The position numbers and the translations under genes are program-made. The notes under the pieces are model-generated. The model ran no database searches. It was not told the DNA's origin and saw only the letters and a program-made list of their open reading frames with translations. Of a stretch of 50,073 bases of DNA, positions 1 to 9,100 are shown one piece after another. Source of the stretch: Dehalococcoidia bacterium (GTDB taxonomy: Bacteria > Chloroflexota > Dehalococcoidia > Lucifugimonadales > UBA3495); the NCBI GenBank assembly GCA_022450395.1, contig JAKUQE010000001.1, positions 1-50,073 of the forward strand. The letters run 5' to 3'. Numbering within the stretch: position 1 is the stretch's first letter; each line of letters begins with the position of its first letter.

Positions 1-171
1 CAACGCCGCTACCACAAGGCCCTAAGCAACGTGACCCCTGATGACGTCCTGAACGGAAGACGAGAAGAGATCCTGATCAAGAGAAGGGAGGTGAAAGCTC
101 AGACCTTAGCCCAACGCAAACGCTACAACCGCCTGCTCCGGGAGTCCCAGAACGCCGCCATTTCCCCTTGA
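1..171 (+). mobile_element. IS transposase C-terminal fragment (DDE integrase type, IS3/IS481-like), truncated by window edge
   Basis: Frame 1 reads QRRYHKALSNVTPDDVLNGRREEILIKRREVKAQTLAQRKRYNRLLRESQNAAISP*, typical of the C-terminus of rve-type transposases (RYHxALxNVTPxDVxxGR). Confidence 0.8.
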
Positions 172-182
172 TCTCCCCTTAA

Positions 183-201
183 CAAAAGTGTCCCACTTTT
201 G
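183..201. repeat. Short inverted repeat CAAAAGTG-TCC-CACTTTTG, possibly part of the IS right end
   Basis: Perfect 8-bp arms just downstream of the transposase stop codon. Confidence 0.4.
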
Positions 202-664
202 CTGGTTGCCAACACCTACAAAGCAAGGGAACTACCTGGGACAACGCAGATATGGAGACAGCGCGCAGGGCCATTAAAGACCTCGATGATCTTCTTCGAC
301 CCGGGTAGCGTGGTCTTCCCCACCTCCCGATACCCATATTTCGTTGGCCTCCGAGATTAGACCCATGGGCATCGATGTGCGAACGCGGAAGTTGGCCTAT
401 GTGACCTATCGGACGGAGAAATGGGCAACAATCCCGGAGAACGCTACTCAGGGCCTCAGCCGGTATACAACAAGCGTAGTAGTGGGTGACCGGGCCACCG
501 GGTGGCGAGGCCCGAATCCGATTATTCGTAGCCTGCGCGCGGCCTATCTCGTGGCTACCGATGCCCAGGACAGCCCAGGCGGTGTTGAATGGGCCGATGG
601 GGGCAGGGCATCGTCGCTCCGTCCGGCACCGGTATTCTCCGAAAGCGATATAAACAGCCATTAA

Positions 665-691
665 AAGCCCCGGTAATATCAGCCGGGGCTT
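665..691. terminator. Hairpin AAGCCCCGG-N9-CCGGGGCTT, terminator-like
   Basis: Perfect 9-bp GC-rich stem with a 9-nt loop in a region lacking convincing ORFs. Confidence 0.45.
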
Positions 692-832
692 CCCATTTCG
701 AACGCAGTGTAGAACGCTGAGTCTGGTTAGCACACAACCCATATGTGGTGTATAAGGGCCACCTAGCCGGTGCGGCCCCCGGCCAGAGGGGCCCTTTGGT
801 GCCATGACGACCGTGCCTAGCTACACAAAAGG

Positions 833-861
833 TTGATATACTGTTAACAGTAGAATATAAT
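833..861 (+). promoter_or_regulatory. Sigma70-type promoter TTGATA-N17-TATAAT with an internal 14-bp palindrome TACTGTTAACAGTA (839-852)
   Basis: Near-consensus -35 and -10 boxes with 17-bp spacing. ATG of the downstream small ORF lies 7 nt after the -10 box. Confidence 0.7.
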
Positions 862-867
862 TGCAAG

Positions 868-1032
868 ATGGTTAAGGGCGGCTGGACCAAGAATACCAAG
901 GTAGCAGCGGTTAGGCTGGACCTTCCCGTATATGAGCGGCTGATTGAAGCGGCCCGGCGTGAGGGGCTTAACCTCAACGATTACCTTAAGGCCATGGTCC
1001 AAGAGCGTCTTACAACGGAGGCCGAGTTATGA
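868..1032 (+). CDS. Small RHH/CopG-like protein (54 aa)
   Basis: MVKGGWTKNTKVAAVRLDLPVYERLIEAARREGLNLNDYLKAMVQERLTTEAEL*; strand-helix-helix pattern; 4-nt ATGA overlap with the recombinase start. Confidence 0.6.
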   Translation: MVKGGWTKNTKVAAVRLDLPVYERLIEAARREGLNLNDYLKAMVQERLTTEAEL

Positions 1033-2610
1033 GGGAAAAAACCGCAGCGATATGGTGGCGGGTATCCACCGACGACCAACGGGAAATCAGCCCGGACACC
1101 CAGATTGGCGAGGCCCTGGCCCTGGCCGAGCAAGAGGGCTACAGCGTCCCTCCGGAGAACGTTATCGGCACCGACTGGAGCAGTCTTTCGGTGTGGGACA
1201 GTCCTACTATGGGCCAGATCAAGGCCTTGGTACAGGGCCGGGCCATAACCGCTATTTTCATGTACGACGCCGACCGTGGGCCTGCCAAACCGGCCAACCG
1301 GCTGATGTTCCGGGCACTCTGCGAAGAGAACGGCGTGGCTGTCCGATGCTGTCACGGTGAGATAGCCGGCGGAGAAATGGGCGAGCTGATGGAGTTCATT
1401 TCCGCCTGGAGTAAGGAAAAACAGGTCCGCCGTGCCCAGCAAGGAGCGAAGGATGGGTTACGGGACCGGGCCAAGAAAAGGGGCCTACCTACTAATGGGA
1501 TTGCCCCACTGGGCTACCATTTCCGCTACCAAGACCTCAACGGCAAGAAGATACCCGTATGGAACCGGATACCGACTACCCGGTGGCGCAAATGATATGG
1601 CGGCTGGCCCTGGAGGGTTGCCCCATGGGCCGGATAAGCCTGGAGCTATCCGCCCAGGGCATACCGGCACCGAAGGGTGGTGCCTACTGGAATCCCAGCA
1701 CTATAGCCCGCATACTCAAGAACCCCGTCTACGGTGGCCGCTATTACTCACTCCGCGAGACAGCAAAAACCCCTGTTCAGCGGCGCAAGGTGGACTCCTA
1801 CAGGTCGTCGGCCCAACCACTCCCCTTCGACGCTTGGCATTGGCTGGAGAACTTCCCTATTATGTCCCCCGTAGTATCTTGGGCCGAGTGGGAAACGGTG
1901 CAACGGCGGCTGTCCCAGAACAAGGCCGATGCCACCCGAAACGCCAAGCGCACCTACTGGCTTCGGGGAATGGTGTCTGCTCCGAAGACGGCAGGCGTCT
2001 GGTAGGCCACTTCAGCAAGGGCATCTACCGTTACGAATGCCCCGGCAAGCGAGGGAAGATCGGCGTTCCCAAGTGTGGGTGTCCGAACCTCCTTGGACCA
2101 GAGCTTGAGGGCCGGGTGTGGACCGAGGTTGCCGATTTCCTCGGAAACCCTGATATCTTCCAGGCCGAAATGGACCGGCGAGTGCATGGTCAAGAAGGCC
2201 AAGGGGCTGAGGCCGAGCGTAAGATTGCGGACCTTAATCGCCGCCTCGCCGACGTTGACCGCCGGGAGACCGAGTTGGTGGCCCTACGGTTGCGGGATGC
2301 GGTCTCTGAGGTAGCTCTGGACCGCAACGCCGCCCTGTTACGGGTCGAGCGGACTCACCTGACCGAGGAAATGGAGCGGCAGCGGGAAACCATGTCCACC
2401 CTGGAGCAAGGACAGGCCGCCGTCGCATCCTTGAAAGCCCTGAGAGAGCATATGTATCACCGGCTGGACTCCGCGACCCCGGAGGACCGCCGCACTGTCC
2501 TGGAGGCCCTGGAGACTCGCGTGACGGTCGGAGTTGGTGGAGTCTTGGAGGTCTCGATTGGCATCCCCCAGGGGGTGGCCGATTGTGTCCAGCGGACCCA
2601 GGGCCAGTAG
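1029..2610 (+). pseudogene. Large serine recombinase, split over three frames (two apparent frameshifts near 1559 and 1970-1980)
   Basis: ORF 1029..1595 has a resolvase N-terminus (AAIWWRVSTDDQ...). ORF 1559..2005 has a recombinase domain (GIPAPKGGAYWNPSTIARILKNPVYGG). The tail of ORF 1432..2610 has a zinc ribbon and coiled coil (YRYECPGKRGKIGVPKCGCP...). All three are collinear. Confidence 0.8.
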
Positions 2611-2840
2611 GGCGGCGCCCCCTCCCCCTCGTAGCACCAGCCCCAGAGGACCAGGGCCCCTCGCTGCTCGGCGTAGACCGCAAGCTCCTGCGCAATGCGT
2701 GTTTTGCCAACTCCCGGCTCGCCGGCAAGCATGACGATTCGGCCCTGGCCGGACATAGAATCATCGAGGGCTGCGGTAAGCTCGGCCATCTGCTGACGGC
2801 GGCCGATGAAACGACTGCCGTGGGAAAGAGACTGCGACAT
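2600..2840 (-). pseudogene. N-terminal fragment of an AAA ATPase of the LuxR/adenylate-cyclase-associated type, truncated at the recombinase 3' end
   Basis: MSQSLSHGSRFIGRRQQMAELTAALDDSMSGQGRIVMLAGEPGVGKTRIAQELAVYAEQRGALVLWGWCYEGEGAPPYWPWV: Walker A GEPGVGKT. The reading then runs into antisense of the recombinase gene. Confidence 0.7.
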
Positions 2841-3200
2841 GCGGCCAGTATAGCCTCGTCGTCTGCGGGGTTCCAGGGCCAGGCTGATGTCGGGTGCTTG
2901 CTTAGCTTGAAGGATTCGGAGGTAGGTTAACGTGGTGGCACAACCGTCGTTACGACATTTGAGGGGCTCTCCGGCTCCTCCCGATACCACCAATACTTAG
3001 ATTCTCATCTAGCTCAGCAATGCTCAGGATGCACTTTATCACTTGAAACGGAGGCTTGTCACCACCAAGCACGCACACTATTGTTTCATAGTGTCATGAA
3101 CCCCGAACACCGATTAAGATTTAGGCCCGAAGTAACCCCCACCGGGACAGCATTCCGTCCGGCAACATCCCGCTGGCCTACTCAATGCGCGGAACCACCA

Positions 3201-5252
3201 TCAGCCCAACCGGGGCACGATGGGCAGGTCCCGGATCCGGGTTTTGGTGGCAGCGTAGACCGCGTTGCCGATAGCGGCGGCGATGGGGACGATCCCTGGC
3301 TCGCCCGCGCCGGTGGATGGGGTTGTGGAGTCACCGGACATCACAATCTCAATCTCCGGGGTGTCGTTGATGCGCGGTACACGGTACCGGCTCAAGGCCG
3401 GGTTCAACAGCCGCCCGGAATCGAATTCCACTATTTCCCGTAGCGCGGTGCCCATGCCCATGACGATGGACCCCTCCATCTGATTGCGCACGCCTTCAGG
3501 GTTGACGACCAAACCGCAGTCGATGCCGGCCACGACTCGTTGTACTCTTAGGTTCCTTCTTCGCACGGCAACCTCCACACATTCAGCCACGAAGCTGCCT
3601 GCATCGTAACCGATGGCGACACCGATGCCCACGGAGGAATCGTTTCGGCGAGATTCCCAATCAAAGCGGTCAGCGGTCTGCCTGAGGACTCGGCTTAGGC
3701 GCGGATGGGTCAGATTCATGAGCCGAAGCTCCACGGGATCCATGTTGAGAGTGGCCGCGATCTCGTCGATATGAATCTCCCGGGCAAAATGATTCGCCGC
3801 GCAACCAAGCGACCGGTAAGAGCCGGTTCGCAGGGGCGATGCAGAATCCGCCACGGATATGCGCACGTTCGGGGTGTTGTAGGGGGTATCCGCCCCCCGC
3901 TGCCCACGTTGCGGGCGGTCGCCGGTGTGATACGCGGTGTACTCCCAGGCCACGATCTGTCCGTCGGCGTTGAATCCGCTGCGAATCTCAAAGAGCGCCG
4001 CGGGACGCACGGTGCCCCACATGAACTCTTCCGACCGGCTGTGGGCCACGCGAACCGGCCGGCCCGCTGCTTTAGCGAGGACAGCCGCTTCTTGTGCCAC
4101 CCCAACGGTGCCCTTGGTGCCAAAGGAGCCGCCGACCTCGGGAGCGATGACTCGTATCTGGTCTTGACTCATGTCCAACGCTTGAGCCAGTTCGTCCCGC
4201 ACTACAAAGGGGGCCCGGTCGCCGGACCAGACCGTTAAGTTCCCACCATCCCATGACGCAACCGCGGTGCTGGTCTCCATGGGAACATTGGCGACGTGGG
4301 GAACAAAGTAGCTGCCCTCTAAAACATGGTCCGCCTGGGCGAACCCCTCCGCCGGCGAACCTTCCTCTCGAAGAACGATCATCTCCTTGGCCTTCTCTTT
4401 CAGTGCGGCTGGGAAGTCTGAGTCGGATGGGAGGTTCTGTTCTTCTTGCCAGCGAACCCGTATAGCATCGACAGCTTGTTCGGCGGCATCTTCGCGCTCG
4501 CACACCACGCCGACGAAGTCGCCATCTCGTACCAGCATGACAAAGCCGGGCACGCGTTCGGCTCCGGCGGTATCGATCTGCTGGGGACGGGCGCCGTAAG
4601 AAGGGGCGCGCAGCACTTTACCGTGGAGCATGCCATCGACAACGATATCCTGCGAGTACTTGGCTTGGCCGGTAACCCGGTCCAGGGCATCGGTGCGAGG
4701 CGCGTCTTTGCCCATGAAAACGAAGTCCTCGGCGCGCTTGGTTGTCGTGTCTTCGGGGATAGGCAGCCGGAGGTCTTTGCCTTGCAGTAGCTCAGCGTAG
4801 GAGACTCTGCGGCTAGGCTCGCCGCTTATGAAAACGTGGCCCTCGCTAGTAGCCAGGCTGGCCTCGTCCACGGCCCAGTGCTCGGCGGCCAGAGTCACGA
4901 GCGCGCCCCTTGCCGTCGCGGCGGCCCGCCGTAGCTGGATCCCCACCGTCATCGTGGATACGCTGCCAACGGTTCCCCGGTCCCAGGGCACCAGATCGGT
5001 GTCGCCCAAAATTAGGCGAACCGAATCAAGGGGGAGGTCCAGCTCGTCGGCGATAGCTAGGGAGAACCCGCTGCGGATACCCTGGCCGTATTCAACTTTG
5101 CCCGAAAATGCGATGGCGCCGCCTTGCCGGTCCATCATCAGCAAGGTTGCCTCCGGTCCAGGGGCCTCGCGAAGTTCCAGTTCGCCCGCCCATTGGGGAG
5201 GGCCGGTGACGACGAGCGCGGCATCCTCGTGAAGTTCGCTAATGGTCGTCAT
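3201..5252 (-). CDS. Molybdopterin-binding subunit, xanthine dehydrogenase superfamily, isoquinoline-1-oxidoreductase-beta/nicotinate-dehydrogenase-like
   Basis: Start at MTTISELHED (TAATG overlap with the upstream gene). VEYGQGIRSGFSLAIADELDLP lies N-terminal to the APRTDALDRVTGQAKYSQDI domain. C-terminal TGAGEPGIVPIAAAIGNAV carries the putative catalytic Glu. Confidence 0.85.
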   Translation of the reverse strand: MTTISELHEDAALVVTGPPQWAGELELREAPGPEATLLMMDRQGGAIAFSGKVEYGQGIRSGFSLAIADELDLPLDSVRLILGDTDLVPWDRGTVGSVSTMTVGIQLRRAAATARGALVTLAAEHWAVDEASLATSEGHVFISGEPSRRVSYAELLQGKDLRLPIPEDTTTKRAEDFVFMGKDAPRTDALDRVTGQAKYSQDIVVDGMLHGKVLRAPSYGARPQQIDTAGAERVPGFVMLVRDGDFVGVVCEREDAAEQAVDAIRVRWQEEQNLPSDSDFPAALKEKAKEMIVLREEGSPAEGFAQADHVLEGSYFVPHVANVPMETSTAVASWDGGNLTVWSGDRAPFVVRDELAQALDMSQDQIRVIAPEVGGSFGTKGTVGVAQEAAVLAKAAGRPVRVAHSRSEEFMWGTVRPAALFEIRSGFNADGQIVAWEYTAYHTGDRPQRGQRGADTPYNTPNVRISVADSASPLRTGSYRSLGCAANHFAREIHIDEIAATLNMDPVELRLMNLTHPRLSRVLRQTADRFDWESRRNDSSVGIGVAIGYDAGSFVAECVEVAVRRRNLRVQRVVAGIDCGLVVNPEGVRNQMEGSIVMGMGTALREIVEFDSGRLLNPALSRYRVPRINDTPEIEIVMSGDSTTPSTGAGEPGIVPIAAAIGNAVYAATKTRIRDLPIVPRLG

Positions 5253-5722
5253 TACTCTCCTCCTTTCTGGGCGAGCCGCTCCGCGGCTGCCTTGGCCGCC
5301 TGCAGGATACGCACGTACGTGCCACAGCGGCAGATGTTGCCGGTCAGAGCCGCTCGGATCTGCCGATCGTCGGGCTGGGGGTTGCGCGATAGCAAAGCTA
5401 CCGTACTCATGATGAATCCCGGCGTGCAGAAAGCGCACTGGAACGCCGTGTGTTCGACGAATGCCTCTTGAACCGGATGGAGATCGCCGCCCTTGGCCAG
5501 ACCTTCGATGGTGGTAATCTCACACCCGACCGCCGAATCCAATGGAGTGATACAAGAGTTCTTCGCCTCGCCGTCGATCAAGACCGTGCAGGCCCCGCAA
5601 TCTCCGTCGCCGCACCCATATTTGGTGCCGGTCAAGCCCAGGTCGTGGCGCAGGACGGCGAGTAGAGTTGTCTCCTCGTCCACGTCCACCTCGTACGATT
5701 TTCCGTTTACCAATAGTTCCAT
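5252..5722 (-). CDS. [2Fe-2S] subunit of a molybdenum hydroxylase (CoxS/XdhC-type)
   Basis: YGCGDGDCGACTVLIDG and CAFCTPGFIMS...GNICRCGTYVRI iron-sulfur motifs. AGGAG precedes the ATG at 5722. Confidence 0.92.
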   Translation of the reverse strand: MELLVNGKSYEVDVDEETTLLAVLRHDLGLTGTKYGCGDGDCGACTVLIDGEAKNSCITPLDSAVGCEITTIEGLAKGGDLHPVQEAFVEHTAFQCAFCTPGFIMSTVALLSRNPQPDDRQIRAALTGNICRCGTYVRILQAAKAAAERLAQKGGE

Positions 5723-5894
5723 CGATAGCAACTCCTCTGTACGGGTTAAAAGCTCAGGGGAATGGGGTTACAGCCACGATAATGTTGATCGATCGACGGT
5801 AGTATAGCCTGTTCTCAACACTATCGGCTAATAAGGTTCGCCCGATCCGAAGACGTGAGCAGGACCGAACGAAGTGGGGACGATCGTTCCTCTG

Positions 5895-7250
5895 TTACTG
5901 GAACTGACGGAGTTGCTTCTGGGTGATTAAGACGACGGCCGATACGAGAAGCATCAGCCCGGCCAGGATGCCGATAGCGACTTGACCGCCGAAATATTCG
6001 GCTACCAGGGCCGCAGGCAAAACGCCCAAAGGCATGAGCCCAAAGTTCATCATGAACACGCTCCATACCCGGCCGCGGTACTGTTCCTCGGAGATTTCCA
6101 TCACCAAGGCTTGGTTCAGCGCCCTTCGGCCGGCGTCTCCCAGGCCGAGAAGAACCATGAGTCCCAAGGCAATAGCGTATACCGGGAAGATGGATACTAG
6201 CAGCAAAGCGATGCCGGTCATAAAGCTTCCCGCGATGAGCAACAGCCCCCGATGAAACCGGCCCAGTCCGGCGATAAACAGTGAGCCGATCAAGGTGCCT
6301 AATCCCATGAGGCTCACCAATAACCCCATGGCCTCCGGTCCTTTGTGGTATATGTCCACCACGAATACCGGCAGCAAGAACCTAAATGGCATGGCCAGCA
6401 TGGTCGTGGCCAATCCCAGGCATAACAAGACAAGGACCATGCGGGTACGCCGGATGTAAGAGAGTCCGTCCTTGATGTCGCCAAGCATCGTCGTTCTTTT
6501 GCCGGTGGGCTCCGCGGTGGATTTGGGGAGCAATCCAGTTAATAGCATCGCACCCACCAACATCCCGCCGATGACGTAGTACACGCCATCCGGACCTATC
6601 AGCGCGTAAAGTCCCCCCGCTAGGGCCGGCGCCATCAGCGTGGTCAAACTCATGCCGGCCGCGTTCAGGGCCATGGCGTTGCCCAGCTTCTCTTTGCCAA
6701 CCAACTGAGGGATCATGGCTTGCCGGGCCGGCATCAGCAGCGCCATGAGGGACCCATGGACTATCGACGCGCCGAGGAGGTGATACCACGTGATGCTGCC
6801 CACAGAGATGGAAATGGCGATGAACACCGCAAGTATGGCTGCGCCGCCTTGCCCAAGCTGAACGATGCGCTTGCGCTCAATCCTGTCGGCCAGTGCTCCG
6901 CCAAACAGCGCAAGGACCAATATGGGGAGCGCGGTGGCGGCGTTGACCAGCCCAAGGACAGCGGCGTTCTGGTTTGTTAAGTCGTAAACCAGGTAACCTC
7001 GGGCCATCATCTGCATCTGCATGGCCCCCATCATCACCATCATTCCAAACCAGAAGTTGCGGAACTGCGTGTTTGACAGGGAGTCGAATGTTTGTTTCCA
7101 GCCCCTCTTTGTGGCCCGGCGTGCCGGCCGGGCTGCTGTGACCGGCCCAGGAGCGGGGGGCTCTGGAACGTTCACGGTTCGGTCCGATGTCGGGGTCTCG
7201 TTCTCCACTCCGACGGTTGGCGCCTGGGTTTGGGGTCTTTCAGTCTGCAA
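5895..7250 (-). CDS. MFS transporter
   Basis: 451 aa, multiple hydrophobic helices, GALADRIERKRIVQLGQ loop, NTQFRNFWFG N-terminus. Confidence 0.85.
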   Translation of the reverse strand: MQTERPQTQAPTVGVENETPTSDRTVNVPEPPAPGPVTAARPARRATKRGWKQTFDSLSNTQFRNFWFGMMVMMGAMQMQMMARGYLVYDLTNQNAAVLGLVNAATALPILVLALFGGALADRIERKRIVQLGQGGAAILAVFIAISISVGSITWYHLLGASIVHGSLMALLMPARQAMIPQLVGKEKLGNAMALNAAGMSLTTLMAPALAGGLYALIGPDGVYYVIGGMLVGAMLLTGLLPKSTAEPTGKRTTMLGDIKDGLSYIRRTRMVLVLLCLGLATTMLAMPFRFLLPVFVVDIYHKGPEAMGLLVSLMGLGTLIGSLFIAGLGRFHRGLLLIAGSFMTGIALLLVSIFPVYAIALGLMVLLGLGDAGRRALNQALVMEISEEQYRGRVWSVFMMNFGLMPLGVLPAALVAEYFGGQVAIGILAGLMLLVSAVVLITQKQLRQFQ

Positions 7251-7487
7251 GCAAAGAACGTCCTATCGAAAGGTGATGGTATCTAGATCAGTAGCGAGGA
7301 AGCCAGATTATCAAGCCGCGCCGCAGAGGGGTACTTGCTGGTGGTCCAAGTCGGCAGGAGCGTTGCTTACTCTGACGACCATGGTGACCCTCGGTTACGA
7401 TGAAGTATATCTTAAACTTAAATAGTAATAGCTATATAAAATACTATTCTATGATATTGTCTGTAGCGTAATCTTGTCAAGGGACGT

Positions 7488-7546
7488 GTAGCTGTTCCAG
7501 TCTCGAAATCTTCCACAAGATTTCGGCTTAAATTTCTTGCAGCTAC
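7488..7546. other. Nested inverted repeat, possible structured RNA or cruciform
   Basis: Outer arms GTAGCTG (7488-7494)/CAGCTAC (7540-7546). Inner perfect 9-bp stem CGAAATCTT-CCAC-AAGATTTCG (7504-7525). Confidence 0.4.
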
Positions 7547-7793
7547 CGATCGGCGCGCGGGGTGTTCGACCTCAGAGTTAGAGTTTGAAACCATCCCACC
7601 CTCAGCGAAGCCGCCGTCGACGAATCAAACATGGATAGAGTCGAATTCTTGTAGGTGACAGCCACAACCAATTGCGTTAGACTACCACCGATTCGTAATA
7701 ATGCCTCCTGATACCGCCGTCAAGAGATCCACGTTGAACAGAGCGGCATTCAACCGGTCATCAGTAAACAACTGCACAGGAATGTATAGGAAG

Positions 7794-8618
7794 ATGGCTG
7801 ACAACACTCAGGAAACTTCGACTCCCGACTACACGATGGGATATGAAGACAGTGCTGTGGAGCGTCTCAGTCGATTTACTGCCGAGACAGACGCCGCTTA
7901 TCTGATGGCGCATCTGGAGCCAGGCATGCGGTTGCTTGATGTCGGTTGTGGTCCGGGCAACATCTCAGTTGGTCTCGCGAGTGCGGTGGCCCCCGGCGAA
8001 TTCCACGGAATCGACATGAAGGAGTCCCAGGTCGAGCTAGCGATAACGGCAGCCAACGATGGTGGACATTCCAACGCCCGCTTCCAAGTCGCCGATGCGT
8101 TATATCTCCCATTCCCGGACAACCACTTCGACGCGGTCCATTGTCACTCCTTCTTGATGCACGTCCCGGACACAATGGCTGTTCTTGCCGAGATCAAGCG
8201 CGTACTAAAAGAGGGAGGGGTTCTGGGGGCACGAGAGCCAATAGTCGAGAAATTCTTCATTGAGCCTGACATCGGCCACCTGAACAAATTCTGGGCAATA
8301 TTTTCGGCTGTGATGATTGCCAACGGCGGCCATACTGATATGGGTAAAGAGCTGCGAGCAAGATTCAGCGAAGCAGGATTCGTCAAAGTAGTAGCTACTG
8401 GGGCATTGGAAACTTGGGGTTCCCCTTCCGAGACGGCTACCTTAGCAGAGTACGTAGAGTACGTGATGAGAGGAACCGTCGATGACCAGGCGATCGCCCA
8501 TGGGATCACGACTAAGGATGAAATCGATGCGTTACAGGAAGCCATGGAGGTGTGGAAGGAAGATCCCGGCGCTTTCGCCGCTTTCTCCTGGGGTGAGTGC
8601 CTAGGCCGTAAACCTTAG
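7794..8618 (+). CDS. Class I SAM-dependent methyltransferase
   Basis: LLDVGCGPGNISVGLA motif I; FDAVHCHSFLMHVPD; VLKEGGVLGARE. Confidence 0.88.
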   Translation: MADNTQETSTPDYTMGYEDSAVERLSRFTAETDAAYLMAHLEPGMRLLDVGCGPGNISVGLASAVAPGEFHGIDMKESQVELAITAANDGGHSNARFQVADALYLPFPDNHFDAVHCHSFLMHVPDTMAVLAEIKRVLKEGGVLGAREPIVEKFFIEPDIGHLNKFWAIFSAVMIANGGHTDMGKELRARFSEAGFVKVVATGALETWGSPSETATLAEYVEYVMRGTVDDQAIAHGITTKDEIDALQEAMEVWKEDPGAFAAFSWGECLGRKP

Positions 8619-8685
8619 CCCTTTGTGCCTCGAATAAGTCGGGCTTTCTTGCGATCAGGCTCCGGGCGAGTAGGCCGGGAGGACT

Positions 8686-9069
8686 TTACTGCTGACCGCG
8701 AAGTTCAAAACTGCACTCTAGAGAGAACTGGCCTTCTCTGCCGCTCATATTCGTCAACTTGCATCTGATGGTCCCGGCAGCCTGGACATCCAAAATCACT
8801 TTTTCCGGCTCCGAGCCGCCGTCAACCGTTGTGCCGTAAAGGAATACCCACTCGCTGTCTTCCAGCCTAAAGAACTCCAACTTCTTTCGGGTAGATCTTC
8901 CACCTAACCCAGCAGGGTCCTCTAACCCATTCGTCGAAGTCTCAGGAAGCGATGTGGTAACGATTATCTTTCCTGGGCCGTTGGCCTGGACTACCTGCTC
9001 CAAATGGTCGCTCATCATGTCAGCGGCGCCAGGATCTGGGAATGGCAGCAGATATCCACTGACGCTCAT
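8686..9069 (-). CDS. Hypothetical protein (127 aa)
   Basis: Uninterrupted ORF between the methyltransferase and molybdopterin-subunit genes; no family recognised. Confidence 0.5.
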   Translation of the reverse strand: MSVSGYLLPFPDPGAADMMSDHLEQVVQANGPGKIIVTTSLPETSTNGLEDPAGLGGRSTRKKLEFFRLEDSEWVFLYGTTVDGGSEPEKVILDVQAAGTIRCKLTNMSGREGQFSLECSFELRGQQ

Positions 9070-9100
9070 CTTAGGCCGCCTAATGGGAACAGTGGCGAGG

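Noticed and set aside
179-977. ORFs 179..805(-), 344..664(+) and 555..977(-)
   Set aside because: Low-complexity-looking translations with no recognisable family, mutually overlapping, and crossing the promoter/terminator signals; treated as noncoding.
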